Shown here: one piece after another, positions 1 to 6,678 of the stretch | Position numbering within the stretch: the stretch's first letter is position 1 | How the letters are laid out: the number at the start of each line of letters is the position of its first letter | Assembly: GCA_964493075.1 (NCBI GenBank) | Contig: CAZBNU010000175.1 | Coordinates: 1-8,888, forward strand | From: SLFT01 sp964493075 | GTDB lineage: Bacteria > Hydrogenedentota > Hydrogenedentia > Hydrogenedentales > CAITNO01 | Reading direction: 5' to 3' | DNA: 8,888 nt | The notes under the pieces: generated by a model | Seen by the model: the letters and a program-made list of their open reading frames with translations, nothing else | The model's database searches: none | Told to the model about the DNA's origin: nothing | Made by a program: the position numbers and the translations under genes

Positions 1-126
1 CTTCCACCACCGGCTCCGGCTCTTCCACCACCGGCTCCGGCTCTTCCACCACCGGTTCCGGTTCTTCCACCACCGGCTCCGGTTCTTCCACCACCGGCTC
101 CACTACTTCCACCACCGGTTCCGGCT
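1..126 (-). repeat. Six tandem 21-bp units encoding a PEPVVEE heptad
   Basis: Six contiguous 21-bp units start at 1, 22, 43, 64, 85 and 106. Each begins CTTCCACCACCGG on the plus strand. The array continues to the left edge, so the total number is unknown. Read on the minus strand in the frame of the host gene, each unit encodes one Pro-Glu-Pro-Val-Val-Glu-Glu heptad. Apart from the unit at 85-105, where a Glu-Pro pair is replaced by Val-Val, the differences among units are GAA/GAG changes that keep glutamate. This is an in-frame minisatellite specifying an acidic, extended linker, likely to span periplasm or peptidoglycan. Confidence 0.95.
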
Positions 127-964
127 CCACGAGTGCTGCCAAAAGTGATGTCTGGTCCGTGTCCAAGTCTGGTTCGTCAGGTGTGCTGTGATCTGGTTCT
201 GATGTTTGTACCGTGCTGGCTTCTTCAAAAACGGGTTGTGGAAGAACGGTTGGGTCTACTGGGGAACTATTTGGCGGGGATGCTTCTGGCCTATTCCGTT
301 TTTTCAACGCTTCGACAGCGCTATTCAAACTCATCTCACGGAATGGGAAAGCATTTTCAACCTCAGAAGATACCGCGAGGGTGTCTTCCTGAGGATCGTT
401 ATCACCGGGTCTTGTTGTTATGTTCTCCGATGAATCTTCTTTCTGGACTAGTGCTTTTGCCTCGTTCTCCACAGGGGCAGTGTTTTCATAAAATGAAGGA
501 GGTATCGGTTCTGTCGTTATGCATGTAATTTCAAGACAGGGAGTATCCACTACCGAAACCAGAATTACCACTTTGTTAGCCGACAGCACTATGAATCTGG
601 TCTGAAAATCAAAGGTCTTTCCCTTTGCAGATATTGTTTCTGCAAGATGCTCTATAGTCAACGGGGGCGATACCGGCACCATATAGTGGGTGATTGTATT
701 GCCGTTGTCATGTCGAAGCGACTCAATCCCCATGATGTGTGAGGAAACACCTGCATGGATTGCCGCCTCGCTCACCAATCCTTTAATCTCTTCGCACCGG
801 TCGTCAATTTCATACGCTGGTCTGTTTTGTGCATAGGTTGCCCGCAGCGAATAAAATGCGCCTGCTACTGTTAATAGGAGGCATATTGTCAGCACGCACA
901 GTGTTCTGTTGCGACTATAATGCCGCTGGGAGAGTAGGATATCTTTTATTTTGCTTTTTTGCAT
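1..964 (-). CDS. Membrane-anchored protein with Pro/Glu/Val heptad-repeat linker, 3' end missing
   Basis: This open reading frame starts at an ATG at 964 and runs off the left edge after 321 readable codons. An in-frame TGA lies 12 bases before the ATG, so this is the first possible ATG start; the ribosome binding site is weak. Residues 1-20 are basic and polar (MQKSKIKD...). Residues 21-40 form one hydrophobic segment, probably a signal anchor with the rest in the periplasm. Residues 50-150 look like a small mixed alpha/beta domain. Residues 155-278 are low-complexity and rich in Ser, Pro, Glu and Asp. From about residue 279 the protein is a tandem P-E-P-V-V-E-E repeat that continues past the edge. 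The gene begins 27 bp after murI and is probably cotranscribed with it. The anchor, small domain and linker resemble the N-terminal part of divergent polysaccharide deacetylase (Polysacc_deac_2) proteins, but a TonB-like or other cell-wall protein is equally possible because the C-terminal domain is not visible. Confidence 0.8.
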   Translation of the reverse strand, partial: MQKSKIKDILLSQRHYSRNRTLCVLTICLLLTVAGAFYSLRATYAQNRPAYEIDDRCEEIKGLVSEAAIHAGVSSHIMGIESLRHDNGNTITHYMVPVSPPLTIEHLAETISAKGKTFDFQTRFIVLSANKVVILVSVVDTPCLEITCITTEPIPPSFYENTAPVENEAKALVQKEDSSENITTRPGDNDPQEDTLAVSSEVENAFPFREMSLNSAVEALKKRNRPEASPPNSSPVDPTVLPQPVFEEASTVQTSEPDHSTPDEPDLDTDQTSLLAALVEPEPVVEVVEPVVEEPEPVVEEPEPVVEEPEPVVEEPEPVVE

Positions 965-991
965 CCAACAATTTCATTTCATTCTTTTGTT

Positions 992-1813
992 TCAGCCCGT
1001 ACACACATCTACCCAAGTTATCTCGTCCAGTTCATGCCCAAAAAAACGCGCCCCTACCCTCGAGAACCCCTCCGGGTCGTCGCTGACCAGAAACCGATGG
1101 CTACCTGGCTTATCGTCTTGTACAAGAAGGCGTTCATGTTTCATTGTGAGCATAACAGCCCGCGCTGTTTCCTCGGCGCTGTCCACCAAGCGGATTTCAG
1201 GCCCCATAACATCGGCGATGGTGTTTCGCAGCAAGGGATAATGGGTACAGCCCAGAACCAGGGTGTCTATGTCTTTTTGAATCAATTCTTCAAGGTAGGT
1301 CTTTGCTACTTGCTTGAAAACAGCACCTTCAACCCACCCCTCTTCAGCAAAAGGGACAAACAATGGACAGGCAACGCCATAGACATGGGTGTCAGGACGT
1401 ATATTCTGTATTGTTCGGGTATAGATTTTACTTCCAACAACCCCTCGTGTTCCAATGACGCCGATGCGTCCTGATTCACTGCAATTGCATGCAGCACGCG
1501 CTCCTGGTTCTATAACGCCCAATACGGGGATGGGAAGCTGGCTGCGCAACGTATTCAGTGCAAAGGCCGAGGCGGTATTGCATGCAATAACCAGTAATTT
1601 AATGTTTTGACGAATAAGCAGGTTTGCACAGGCTTGGGCATATCGGATAACCGTTTTCGGTGATTTGGACCCATAGGGAACCCGGGCTGTATCGCCAAGA
1701 TAAACGATGGATTCTGCGGACAGCGTCTCCATTATCTTTCGGCAGACAGTAAGGCCGCCAACGCCAGAATCAAACACGCCAATAGGACGATATGGGTCTT
1801 TGTTTTGTGTCAT
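992..1813 (-). CDS. murI: Glutamate racemase
   Basis: This cytoplasmic enzyme interconverts L- and D-glutamate without a cofactor and supplies D-Glu for the peptidoglycan stem peptide. The 273-residue protein has typical family length and all hallmark motifs. These are FDSGVGG with Asp15 and Ser16, YLGDTARVPYGSKS at 38-51, IACNTASA with catalytic Cys78, GVIEPGA at 99-105, and LGCTHYPLL with catalytic Cys189 and His191. The CPLFVP segment at 149-154 and the C-terminal SDDPEGF segment also fit the family. The ATG start overlaps the stop of the upstream GerMN gene by 4 bp (ATGA), which implies translational coupling and fixes the start. A putative membrane-anchored envelope gene follows 27 bp downstream. 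The catalytic residues are intact and no anomaly is visible. Confidence 0.97.
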   Translation of the reverse strand: MTQNKDPYRPIGVFDSGVGGLTVCRKIMETLSAESIVYLGDTARVPYGSKSPKTVIRYAQACANLLIRQNIKLLVIACNTASAFALNTLRSQLPIPVLGVIEPGARAACNCSESGRIGVIGTRGVVGSKIYTRTIQNIRPDTHVYGVACPLFVPFAEEGWVEGAVFKQVAKTYLEELIQKDIDTLVLGCTHYPLLRNTIADVMGPEIRLVDSAEETARAVMLTMKHERLLVQDDKPGSHRFLVSDDPEGFSRVGARFFGHELDEITWVDVCTG

Positions 1814-2478
1814 TCTGAACCTGTCCGGGTCCAGTGTAGATCGGGTTCGAGAGATGCGCTTAAATCCAGATGAGACGGGAATGATTCCTGTGGCGTTGCG
1901 CCATCAAAAAGGAAACGCACCGTCCTTACCGCAACATCCTCCGGCCCCTGTAAATCAGGCTGCACCAGCGTATTGATAATCCCGTACACCATTAACGCTT
2001 CCATCTCTGCGCTTCTGGGCCTGTTTTGAGCGGTCAGCATTTCCGAAGAGAGGTCAACAATTAATTCCCCATCCGGTCGCAGATACAACGCGCGTACTTC
2101 GGTTTGTTCAGGGAGAACTGGGAACAATAACTCGCTCTGTGGTCCCTTTAGTAAGTCGTTCAGCACCGTGCGGCAATTTTCAACCGTGTGGTTCTTGAAT
2201 TCAATTGTCAGGGGCTCCGGGGTTAACCAACGGCCATCCCCATCGGTAAAGTATAATACCGCCGCTTTTGTTCCTAGCGCATTAATTTCCGAGGCTGCCT
2301 GATGGATTGTGTCCGTGTCTTCTTCCATCGCCGGCACAAAAGCCGCCATCGGGTCAGTGCCGCCCTTGAGCATTTCGTTAATCAACAGTCCCACAACGAA
2401 ACAAAGCACTAGGGTGGTCATTGCCCACAAGGTCAGGAATAACTGTCTGAAAACTGAAGTTTTTTCTGCTGGTGTCAT
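1810..2478 (-). CDS. Membrane-anchored GerMN-domain protein
   Basis: A 222-residue protein with a hydrophobic segment at about residues 12-36 and an extracytoplasmic GerMN domain at about 70-215. Supporting segments are AAVLYFTDGDGRWLTPE near 73-89, VLNDLLKGP with the characteristic L-x-K-GP motif, the LIVDLSSE strand, and an E-x-x-x-VYGIINTL helix. GerMN was named from Bacillus GerM, a protein needed for sporulation and germination. It also occurs in non-sporulating bacteria, often beside cell-wall amidases, where its role is poorly defined; a peptidoglycan or cell-wall scaffold role is inferred. Here it lies 76 bp after the amidase gene and overlaps murI by 4 bp, the same association with glutamate racemase as the racE-gerM region of B. 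subtilis. The ATG start has only a weak Shine-Dalgarno sequence. Confidence 0.88.
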   Translation of the reverse strand: MTPAEKTSVFRQLFLTLWAMTTLVLCFVVGLLINEMLKGGTDPMAAFVPAMEEDTDTIHQAASEINALGTKAAVLYFTDGDGRWLTPEPLTIEFKNHTVENCRTVLNDLLKGPQSELLFPVLPEQTEVRALYLRPDGELIVDLSSEMLTAQNRPRSAEMEALMVYGIINTLVQPDLQGPEDVAVRTVRFLFDGATPQESFPSHLDLSASLEPDLHWTRTGSE

Positions 2479-2501
2479 CTCGGTGTATCCGTTCGTAATT
2501 C

Positions 2502-2525
2502 ATGCAATATAATGCATACGTATGC
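2502..2525. repeat. Nested short palindromes in the amidase-gerMN gap
   Basis: The 76-bp gap holds the perfect 12-bp palindrome GCATACGTATGC at 2514-2525. It overlaps a second inverted repeat, ATGCA-ATATAA-TGCAT, at 2502-2517. The arms are short and AT-rich, and no T-tract follows on the minus strand, so it does not look like an intrinsic terminator. It could be an operator or an mRNA processing site just upstream of gerMN, or chance. Confidence 0.3.
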
Positions 2526-2554
2526 GGGATTGCCTCATACGAGTAAATAAAAGT

Positions 2555-3895
2555 TTAGTTGCTTTGCTGCGGTAGTGCAGCGATGATGGCCCGTGTCAGT
2601 GCTTCCGCCACATGCATCTGGTAGGCTTCTTCTGACACGGAGGCCGTAACATCCGGGTTGCTCAGATATGCCAGTTCAATGAGAAGGCATGGCATTTCAC
2701 AGAGGCGTTGCATAATCAAAGGTGCTTTGCGTACAGTTACTGCCCCCAGCGTATTGTCGGCTGCCAGCGTCTGCGCAATTTGATAGGCCACTTTTGCCGC
2801 CCGTTCTCCATAGGTGCGGCGGCGGGTGAATTCCTGTCGTATTTCTACGCTGGCTTTGGCATTTGGAGGTTCTGGCAAGTTGTCAGAGAAAAGCGTAATC
2901 CCATTCGTGTGGCTTATCGCCGAATAGCCGGAATGGACGCTGATAAGCAGGTCGCCAGCGGCAGTATTAGCGGCTTTTGCACGGGTGCTTAAGTGCATGT
3001 CCTTGTCAGAGTCGCGGGTGAGATGAATCGTAAGAGACGTATTTTCCTTTAAAAGGCCTCGAATCTTCATCAGTATGGCCAGCGAAACGTCTTTCTCCAT
3101 CACCGATTCACCCGCTGTAGCGCCGGTGTCCTGGCCGCCATGGCCCGCATCCAGAATCAAAACGCCGCCAATCTCCGAAAAATCGAAAGCGCCTGATTCG
3201 GAGGCAATCCCGTCTGTTGCTTCAACGGCAGCCTCATCTTCAGCAGCAGCCTGATCTTCAACGGCGGGTGCCACTTCGGGGATATACGCTTCCTCAACGG
3301 GGGGCGGCAATAAGGCACTTTCATCTACCTCAACGTCAGTTTCCTCTTGGGGAAGAGTGGGGCTTTCAACTTCGGGAAGCGGCAACACTTCCAGCAGAGA
3401 ACTCGGGTCTTCGTCCAGCGGTGACGGTTCTGGTGGCGGGGATGGGGCCGTTGAAGTCGAACCCGATGCGAGCGAAAGACGGGTTTGGTAGGCCTGCGCA
3501 AAAAATTGCGCCACATCTGCCTGCGCCAGGTAGATATCCCCGGCATGCAATCGTGAGGGATACATCAGGGAAAAGGATATGCCGGGCATTGTGACGGAGA
3601 CAGTTTCCTGCTTAAGAATGGCCGTGGTAGACTGATAGTTCGCCAGGCACGCCTCTTCGGTTATCTGTAACGTACCTCCCAGGCCCTGTAACAGGTCGCC
3701 CAGCGAAACATAGGGTGTCGTCTGCGCATAAAGTAGAGTTGCGGCAACAACAATCTTTTGATTGTTTATCTCAAATTCGTATTGTGCCTCGTCTGCATGG
3801 ACAGAAAAAAAGCACAGCAAGCACATTAGGATAACGCCACTATGTATTCTAAGGTTATAGGACACAAATCCACCATTCACCAAAAGAAGTTGCAC
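2555..3895 (-). CDS. Secreted N-acetylmuramoyl-L-alanine amidase (Amidase_3)
   Basis: A zinc hydrolase that cleaves the amide bond between N-acetylmuramic acid and L-alanine in peptidoglycan; it acts in the periplasm, probably in cell separation or remodelling. Residues 12-34 form a signal peptide ending SVHA/DEA. Residues 36-135 resemble a copper-amine-oxidase N-terminal-like wall-associated domain (VSLGDLLQGLGG). Residues 141-240 are an acidic Pro/Glu linker. Residues 242-443 are the Amidase_3 domain. Putative zinc ligands and catalytic residues are present: His252 in DAGHGGQDTGA, Glu267 in MEKD, His321 in SVHSGYS, and Glu407 in LLIELAYLSN. SVHSGYS differs from the common S-I-H-A-N-A form. 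The given start is a GTG at 3895 without a clear ribosome binding site. A GTG at 3865, preceded by GGTGG, gives a more compact signal peptide and may be the true start. The gene lies 100 bp after holA and 76 bp before gerMN. Confidence 0.93.
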   Translation of the reverse strand: MQLLLVNGGFVSYNLRIHSGVILMCLLCFFSVHADEAQYEFEINNQKIVVAATLLYAQTTPYVSLGDLLQGLGGTLQITEEACLANYQSTTAILKQETVSVTMPGISFSLMYPSRLHAGDIYLAQADVAQFFAQAYQTRLSLASGSTSTAPSPPPEPSPLDEDPSSLLEVLPLPEVESPTLPQEETDVEVDESALLPPPVEEAYIPEVAPAVEDQAAAEDEAAVEATDGIASESGAFDFSEIGGVLILDAGHGGQDTGATAGESVMEKDVSLAILMKIRGLLKENTSLTIHLTRDSDKDMHLSTRAKAANTAAGDLLISVHSGYSAISHTNGITLFSDNLPEPPNAKASVEIRQEFTRRRTYGERAAKVAYQIAQTLAADNTLGAVTVRKAPLIMQRLCEMPCLLIELAYLSNPDVTASVSEEAYQMHVAEALTRAIIAALPQQSN

Positions 3896-3995
3896 TACGA
3901 TTAAAAAAGAAAACGCCCGAAAGTATCCGTGTATGCCTATAAATCTACCTTATTACTCCCGCAAGATGCAAGCAGGATTGATTCGTAGCAGGATA

Positions 3996-5030
3996 TTATC
4001 TGCGCTTACGACCGGAATTTGACACGGCAAGCTTTATGACGAGCATTTCAACGAGCAGGTGTTGGTTGGAACCGGTAGTACGCAAGGCAAACTGGGTTCG
4101 CGTACAAAGTGCAAGGGCATCTATAAGCTTTTGCAGAGGAAACTTTTTGGCCAGCGGTGCAACTCTGTTCGCAACAAAAGGCTTGGGGGCGGCGGGTTGT
4201 GTGTCGGCATGTGCCCGATAGGCACTTTCCAACAGCCAGTGAATAGTTCCCAATATCTCATCCGGATGCTTGTTCATGGCGAACAGTTCGTGAAGCGCCT
4301 CCAGTGAGGCCGTGGTATTTGACTGGGCAAGGGCATCGGTAAGCGCCCACACCGTGGATTCGGCTACATCAGCGCAGGCCGCCATCACATCAGTTTCTTT
4401 TATCGTTGAGCGTCCGATTGTGAAACTGACGAGTAGATTGAGGGCATTTTTCATGTCGGAGAGTTTGCCGCCTACGCGGTCTATCAGCGCAGCGACAGCG
4501 GGTGAGTCAATGGTCAGATTGCACTTTGCAACCTCCGCACGAATCCAGTTCCCAAGATTTCGGTCATCGAGTTGCGGGCACTCCACCACAACGCCATTCT
4601 TTTCAAATGCCTTAAAAAGACGCTTCCGCTTGTCAGCATTGGGCGCTACCAGCATAAGTATGGTGGATTCTGAAGGGGACTCCAGGCAGTCGAGAAGCGG
4701 CAATATAGGGGAGCGCTTTTCTGTTGCCATTGCCATGTACGAATTCGCATTGCGCACAAGAATAACGCGTCTGTCCACAAGAAAGGGAAGGGTGCGGGAT
4801 TCTTCTGCGACCTGTCCCGGATCCGTTTCATCCGCGTAGAAGATGGTGAGCGCAAGGTCTTGCGTGCCAGGGTCCACGTGCGTCTTCATGATTTTTTCAA
4901 TTGCTTCGTCCGCAAGATAAGGCTCAAAATCTTCTTTGCCCCAGGGCGCTTTTCCGGCAGTAAATAGAATTATCGGCGGCAACGCCTTCTTACCTATAGT
5001 CGCGACAAAATCTTGAATCAGGACGCCCAT
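3996..5030 (-). CDS. holA: DNA polymerase III subunit delta
   Basis: The delta subunit of the replicative clamp loader, which opens the beta sliding clamp for loading onto primed DNA. The 344-residue length matches the family. The N-terminal half is diverged AAA+-like, with strands such as LALTIFYADE near 60-70 and a L-P-F-L-V-D-R-R-V-I-L-V-R segment near 83-95. The middle has the typical ADKRKRLFKAFEK and VGGKLSDMKNALNLL helices. The C-terminal collar includes TVWALTDALAQ, the HELFAMNKHPDEILG helices and a final LLVEMLVIKLA helix. The ATG directly follows the lptE stop (TAAATG), so translation is probably coupled. The lptE-holA neighbour pair is also found in Escherichia coli and many other Gram-negative bacteria, which supports both names. 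It is the only gene of the row not concerned with the envelope. Confidence 0.9.
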   Translation of the reverse strand: MGVLIQDFVATIGKKALPPIILFTAGKAPWGKEDFEPYLADEAIEKIMKTHVDPGTQDLALTIFYADETDPGQVAEESRTLPFLVDRRVILVRNANSYMAMATEKRSPILPLLDCLESPSESTILMLVAPNADKRKRLFKAFEKNGVVVECPQLDDRNLGNWIRAEVAKCNLTIDSPAVAALIDRVGGKLSDMKNALNLLVSFTIGRSTIKETDVMAACADVAESTVWALTDALAQSNTTASLEALHELFAMNKHPDEILGTIHWLLESAYRAHADTQPAAPKPFVANRVAPLAKKFPLQKLIDALALCTRTQFALRTTGSNQHLLVEMLVIKLAVSNSGRKRR

Positions 5031-5618
5031 TTACCAAGGCTCCACAACCCGGTAGAAGATGTCCGAGGCCAATTGCTCAAGTGCTTCGGACGCCGCTCTG
5101 TTTTCTTCTTCAGAGGCGAATGAACGTACTGTAGACAGGTAAACTTCCGTGTTGCCACGAAGCCGGTCGGAAGATACGCCAGCAGCACGGGTGTAAAAAG
5201 AGGTTTCGCCCGCCATAACCGGTTCTTCCCACAATACCTCGCCTGTCTTCAAATCGGTCAGACGTACCGCTGCGGTGACCACCATCAGGGATTGGGTGAC
5301 TTCGTCCTGTTCGGTTGTCAGCCCTTTGCGGTTGAGGTCCAGCACCACACCCTCCAGAAGCAGATCTGCTTCTTCCGGGGTGGCGATTTTCAGGCGGCTG
5401 TCAGTAACGAATTTTCGCACCAGCGCATTTGAAAGCGGTGCTTGTAAATCGTAATGGGCGCTCGTGTCATAAAAAGGAGATACGGCAATACTGTGATACA
5501 TCGGGTCGAGTGAACTTTTCGTAGTGTAGCCGCAGCCGGAAAGGGCACACGCGGCAACTACGGCTATTGCCAGAGTCGCATTGATAGTGCAAAGTCGTCT
5601 TGAAAAAAAAAGGCTCAT
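5031..5618 (-). CDS. lptE: LPS-assembly lipoprotein LptE
   Basis: LptE is an outer-membrane lipoprotein that plugs and assists LptD during insertion of lipopolysaccharide into the outer leaflet. The 195-residue protein has a lipoprotein signal sequence with a hydrophobic stretch at about 12-26 and the lipobox L-S-G-C, with Cys29 as the lipidation site. The family-typical G-Y pair follows at residues 30-31. The body then shows the expected pattern: a IAVSPFYD strand, a LSNALVRKFVTDSRLKI helix, an EADLLLEGVV strand, a central sheet (AVRLTDLKTGEVLWEE) and a C-terminal helix (EALEQLASDIFYRVVE). The start codon overlaps the upstream bamD-like stop by 4 bp. There is no good Shine-Dalgarno sequence of its own, which suggests coupling. 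Its presence implies an LPS-type outer membrane, although LptD is not in the window. Confidence 0.9.
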   Translation of the reverse strand: MSLFFSRRLCTINATLAIAVVAACALSGCGYTTKSSLDPMYHSIAVSPFYDTSAHYDLQAPLSNALVRKFVTDSRLKIATPEEADLLLEGVVLDLNRKGLTTEQDEVTQSLMVVTAAVRLTDLKTGEVLWEEPVMAGETSFYTRAAGVSSDRLRGNTEVYLSTVRSFASEEENRAASEALEQLASDIFYRVVEPW

Positions 5619-6610
5619 AAGGAGGATCGTATGCCTTCTGCATATTTATCGCCTACATGCTTGACACCGCTATGCTCGGCAAGCCAGTTCGCAGCAATTT
5701 TGGAGGCTTCGGTGTCTTCAAAATCGTTGGTGAGCATTTCATAATATAGCTTTGCGGCGGGATATTCTCGACGTTTTTCATAAAACCGTGCGATGTCCAG
5801 ACGTTGTTGGGCAATGGATTCGCGCATTTCGGATCGCTTTTCGTTCAGGTCGGCAATCCGTTCATCTTCAGGAAAACGGGTGGCAAATTCATCGATGGAA
5901 GCAACTGTCAATTCGCTGGGGGTTTGGTCATAGGCGGGAGGCAAAGACGCATTGTAATAGCACAGCGCCAAACCGTAACTCGCATCATTCACCCAGTCCG
6001 AAGCGGCATAATCTTCAACAACCCGCTGGTATTCAAAAGCAGCGTCAATATATTCCTTGCGCGCATAGTGGCATAGTCCCACCTTATACTGTGCCTCAGC
6101 TGCTTCCGGCGTAAAGGGCTGATTGTCTACAACCATGGTGTATACTTCAGCGGCACGCTTGAAGGGACGTTTCTTGAAAAGCCGGAAGCGTTTGGGTGCA
6201 AGTTGCTCGCCCTTAGCGTAATACAGATCACCGATTTCATACTGCTTTGCAATGGCATCATGATACCGGTCTGTGTCCGGATGAGCTGCCAGTAATTGCT
6301 GAAAGGATTTTGCTGCGGTCATCAGGTTATTACGTGCCATCTGGATTTCACCGCGCAGATAAAGATTCTCATCTGCGAGGTCGTCTGTGCCATAGTATTC
6401 CACGAACTTGTCGGATTCGCGCATGGCCTTACGGTAATCCCCTTCAAGCATGAGGCTGCGGACATACTCCAACTGCAATTCCGCAGTCTCTTTCGGCATA
6501 CGCTTGATGTTCACAAACCGGCCGGTCTGGGGGGTCCAGGTCCACTGTGCCTCTGCGGCGCCAGCCATAACCAGAACGAGTAGTAGTACTAAACGGATTA
6601 AATTCCGCAT
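5615..6610 (-). CDS. bamD: BamD-like outer-membrane assembly TPR protein
   Basis: Probable counterpart of BamD, the tetratricopeptide subunit of the BAM complex that folds and inserts beta-barrel proteins into the outer membrane. The 331-residue protein is longer than E. coli BamD (about 245). Residues 1-21 are a signal peptide ending A-E-A/Q. Residues 22-40 carry W-T-W-T-P-Q-T-G-R-F-V-N, seen in BamD-like proteins of Planctomycetes-related groups. Helical TPR repeats fill about 40-315, including YVRSLMLEGDYRKAM, AQYKVGLCHYARKEYIDAA, and ARFYEKRREYPAAKLYYE. Unlike classical BamD there is no cysteine after the signal peptide, so the protein is probably not lipidated. A good ribosome binding site, GGGAGA at 6621-6626, lies 10 bases upstream of the ATG. 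It overlaps lptE by 4 bp, which fits an outer-membrane role. A generic periplasmic TPR protein is the alternative. Confidence 0.8.
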   Translation of the reverse strand: MRNLIRLVLLLVLVMAGAAEAQWTWTPQTGRFVNIKRMPKETAELQLEYVRSLMLEGDYRKAMRESDKFVEYYGTDDLADENLYLRGEIQMARNNLMTAAKSFQQLLAAHPDTDRYHDAIAKQYEIGDLYYAKGEQLAPKRFRLFKKRPFKRAAEVYTMVVDNQPFTPEAAEAQYKVGLCHYARKEYIDAAFEYQRVVEDYAASDWVNDASYGLALCYYNASLPPAYDQTPSELTVASIDEFATRFPEDERIADLNEKRSEMRESIAQQRLDIARFYEKRREYPAAKLYYEMLTNDFEDTEASKIAANWLAEHSGVKHVGDKYAEGIRSSL

Positions 6611-6678
6611 AACGTGTTATTCTCCCGCGTTTTTCTTGCAATAAAAATCTTTAAAAACCATTTACCCTGGAAAACAAA

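Noticed and set aside
1..126. Regular repeats as a possible CRISPR array
   Set aside because: The units are contiguous, with no spacers, and they are in frame with a coding sequence.
959..1474. 171-codon plus-strand frame opposite murI
   Set aside because: It is opposite a gene with all catalytic motifs and shows no domain or ribosome binding site.
2508..2513. TATAAT on the plus strand
   Set aside because: There is no -35 box at the proper distance and no plus-strand gene downstream.
3903..3913. T-rich tract on the minus strand between holA and the amidase gene
   Set aside because: No GC-rich hairpin precedes it, so I do not call a terminator.
4312..4839. 175-codon plus-strand frame opposite holA
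   Set aside because: The translation is Ser/Arg-rich and unlike any known family; it is a shadow of holA.
5621..5744. Near-perfect Shine-Dalgarno (GGAGGA) before an ATG at 5631 on the plus strand, giving a 37-residue frame
   Set aside because: It is opposite the 3' end of the bamD-like gene and the bamD/lptE junction. The peptide has no recognisable feature, so the signal is probably chance.
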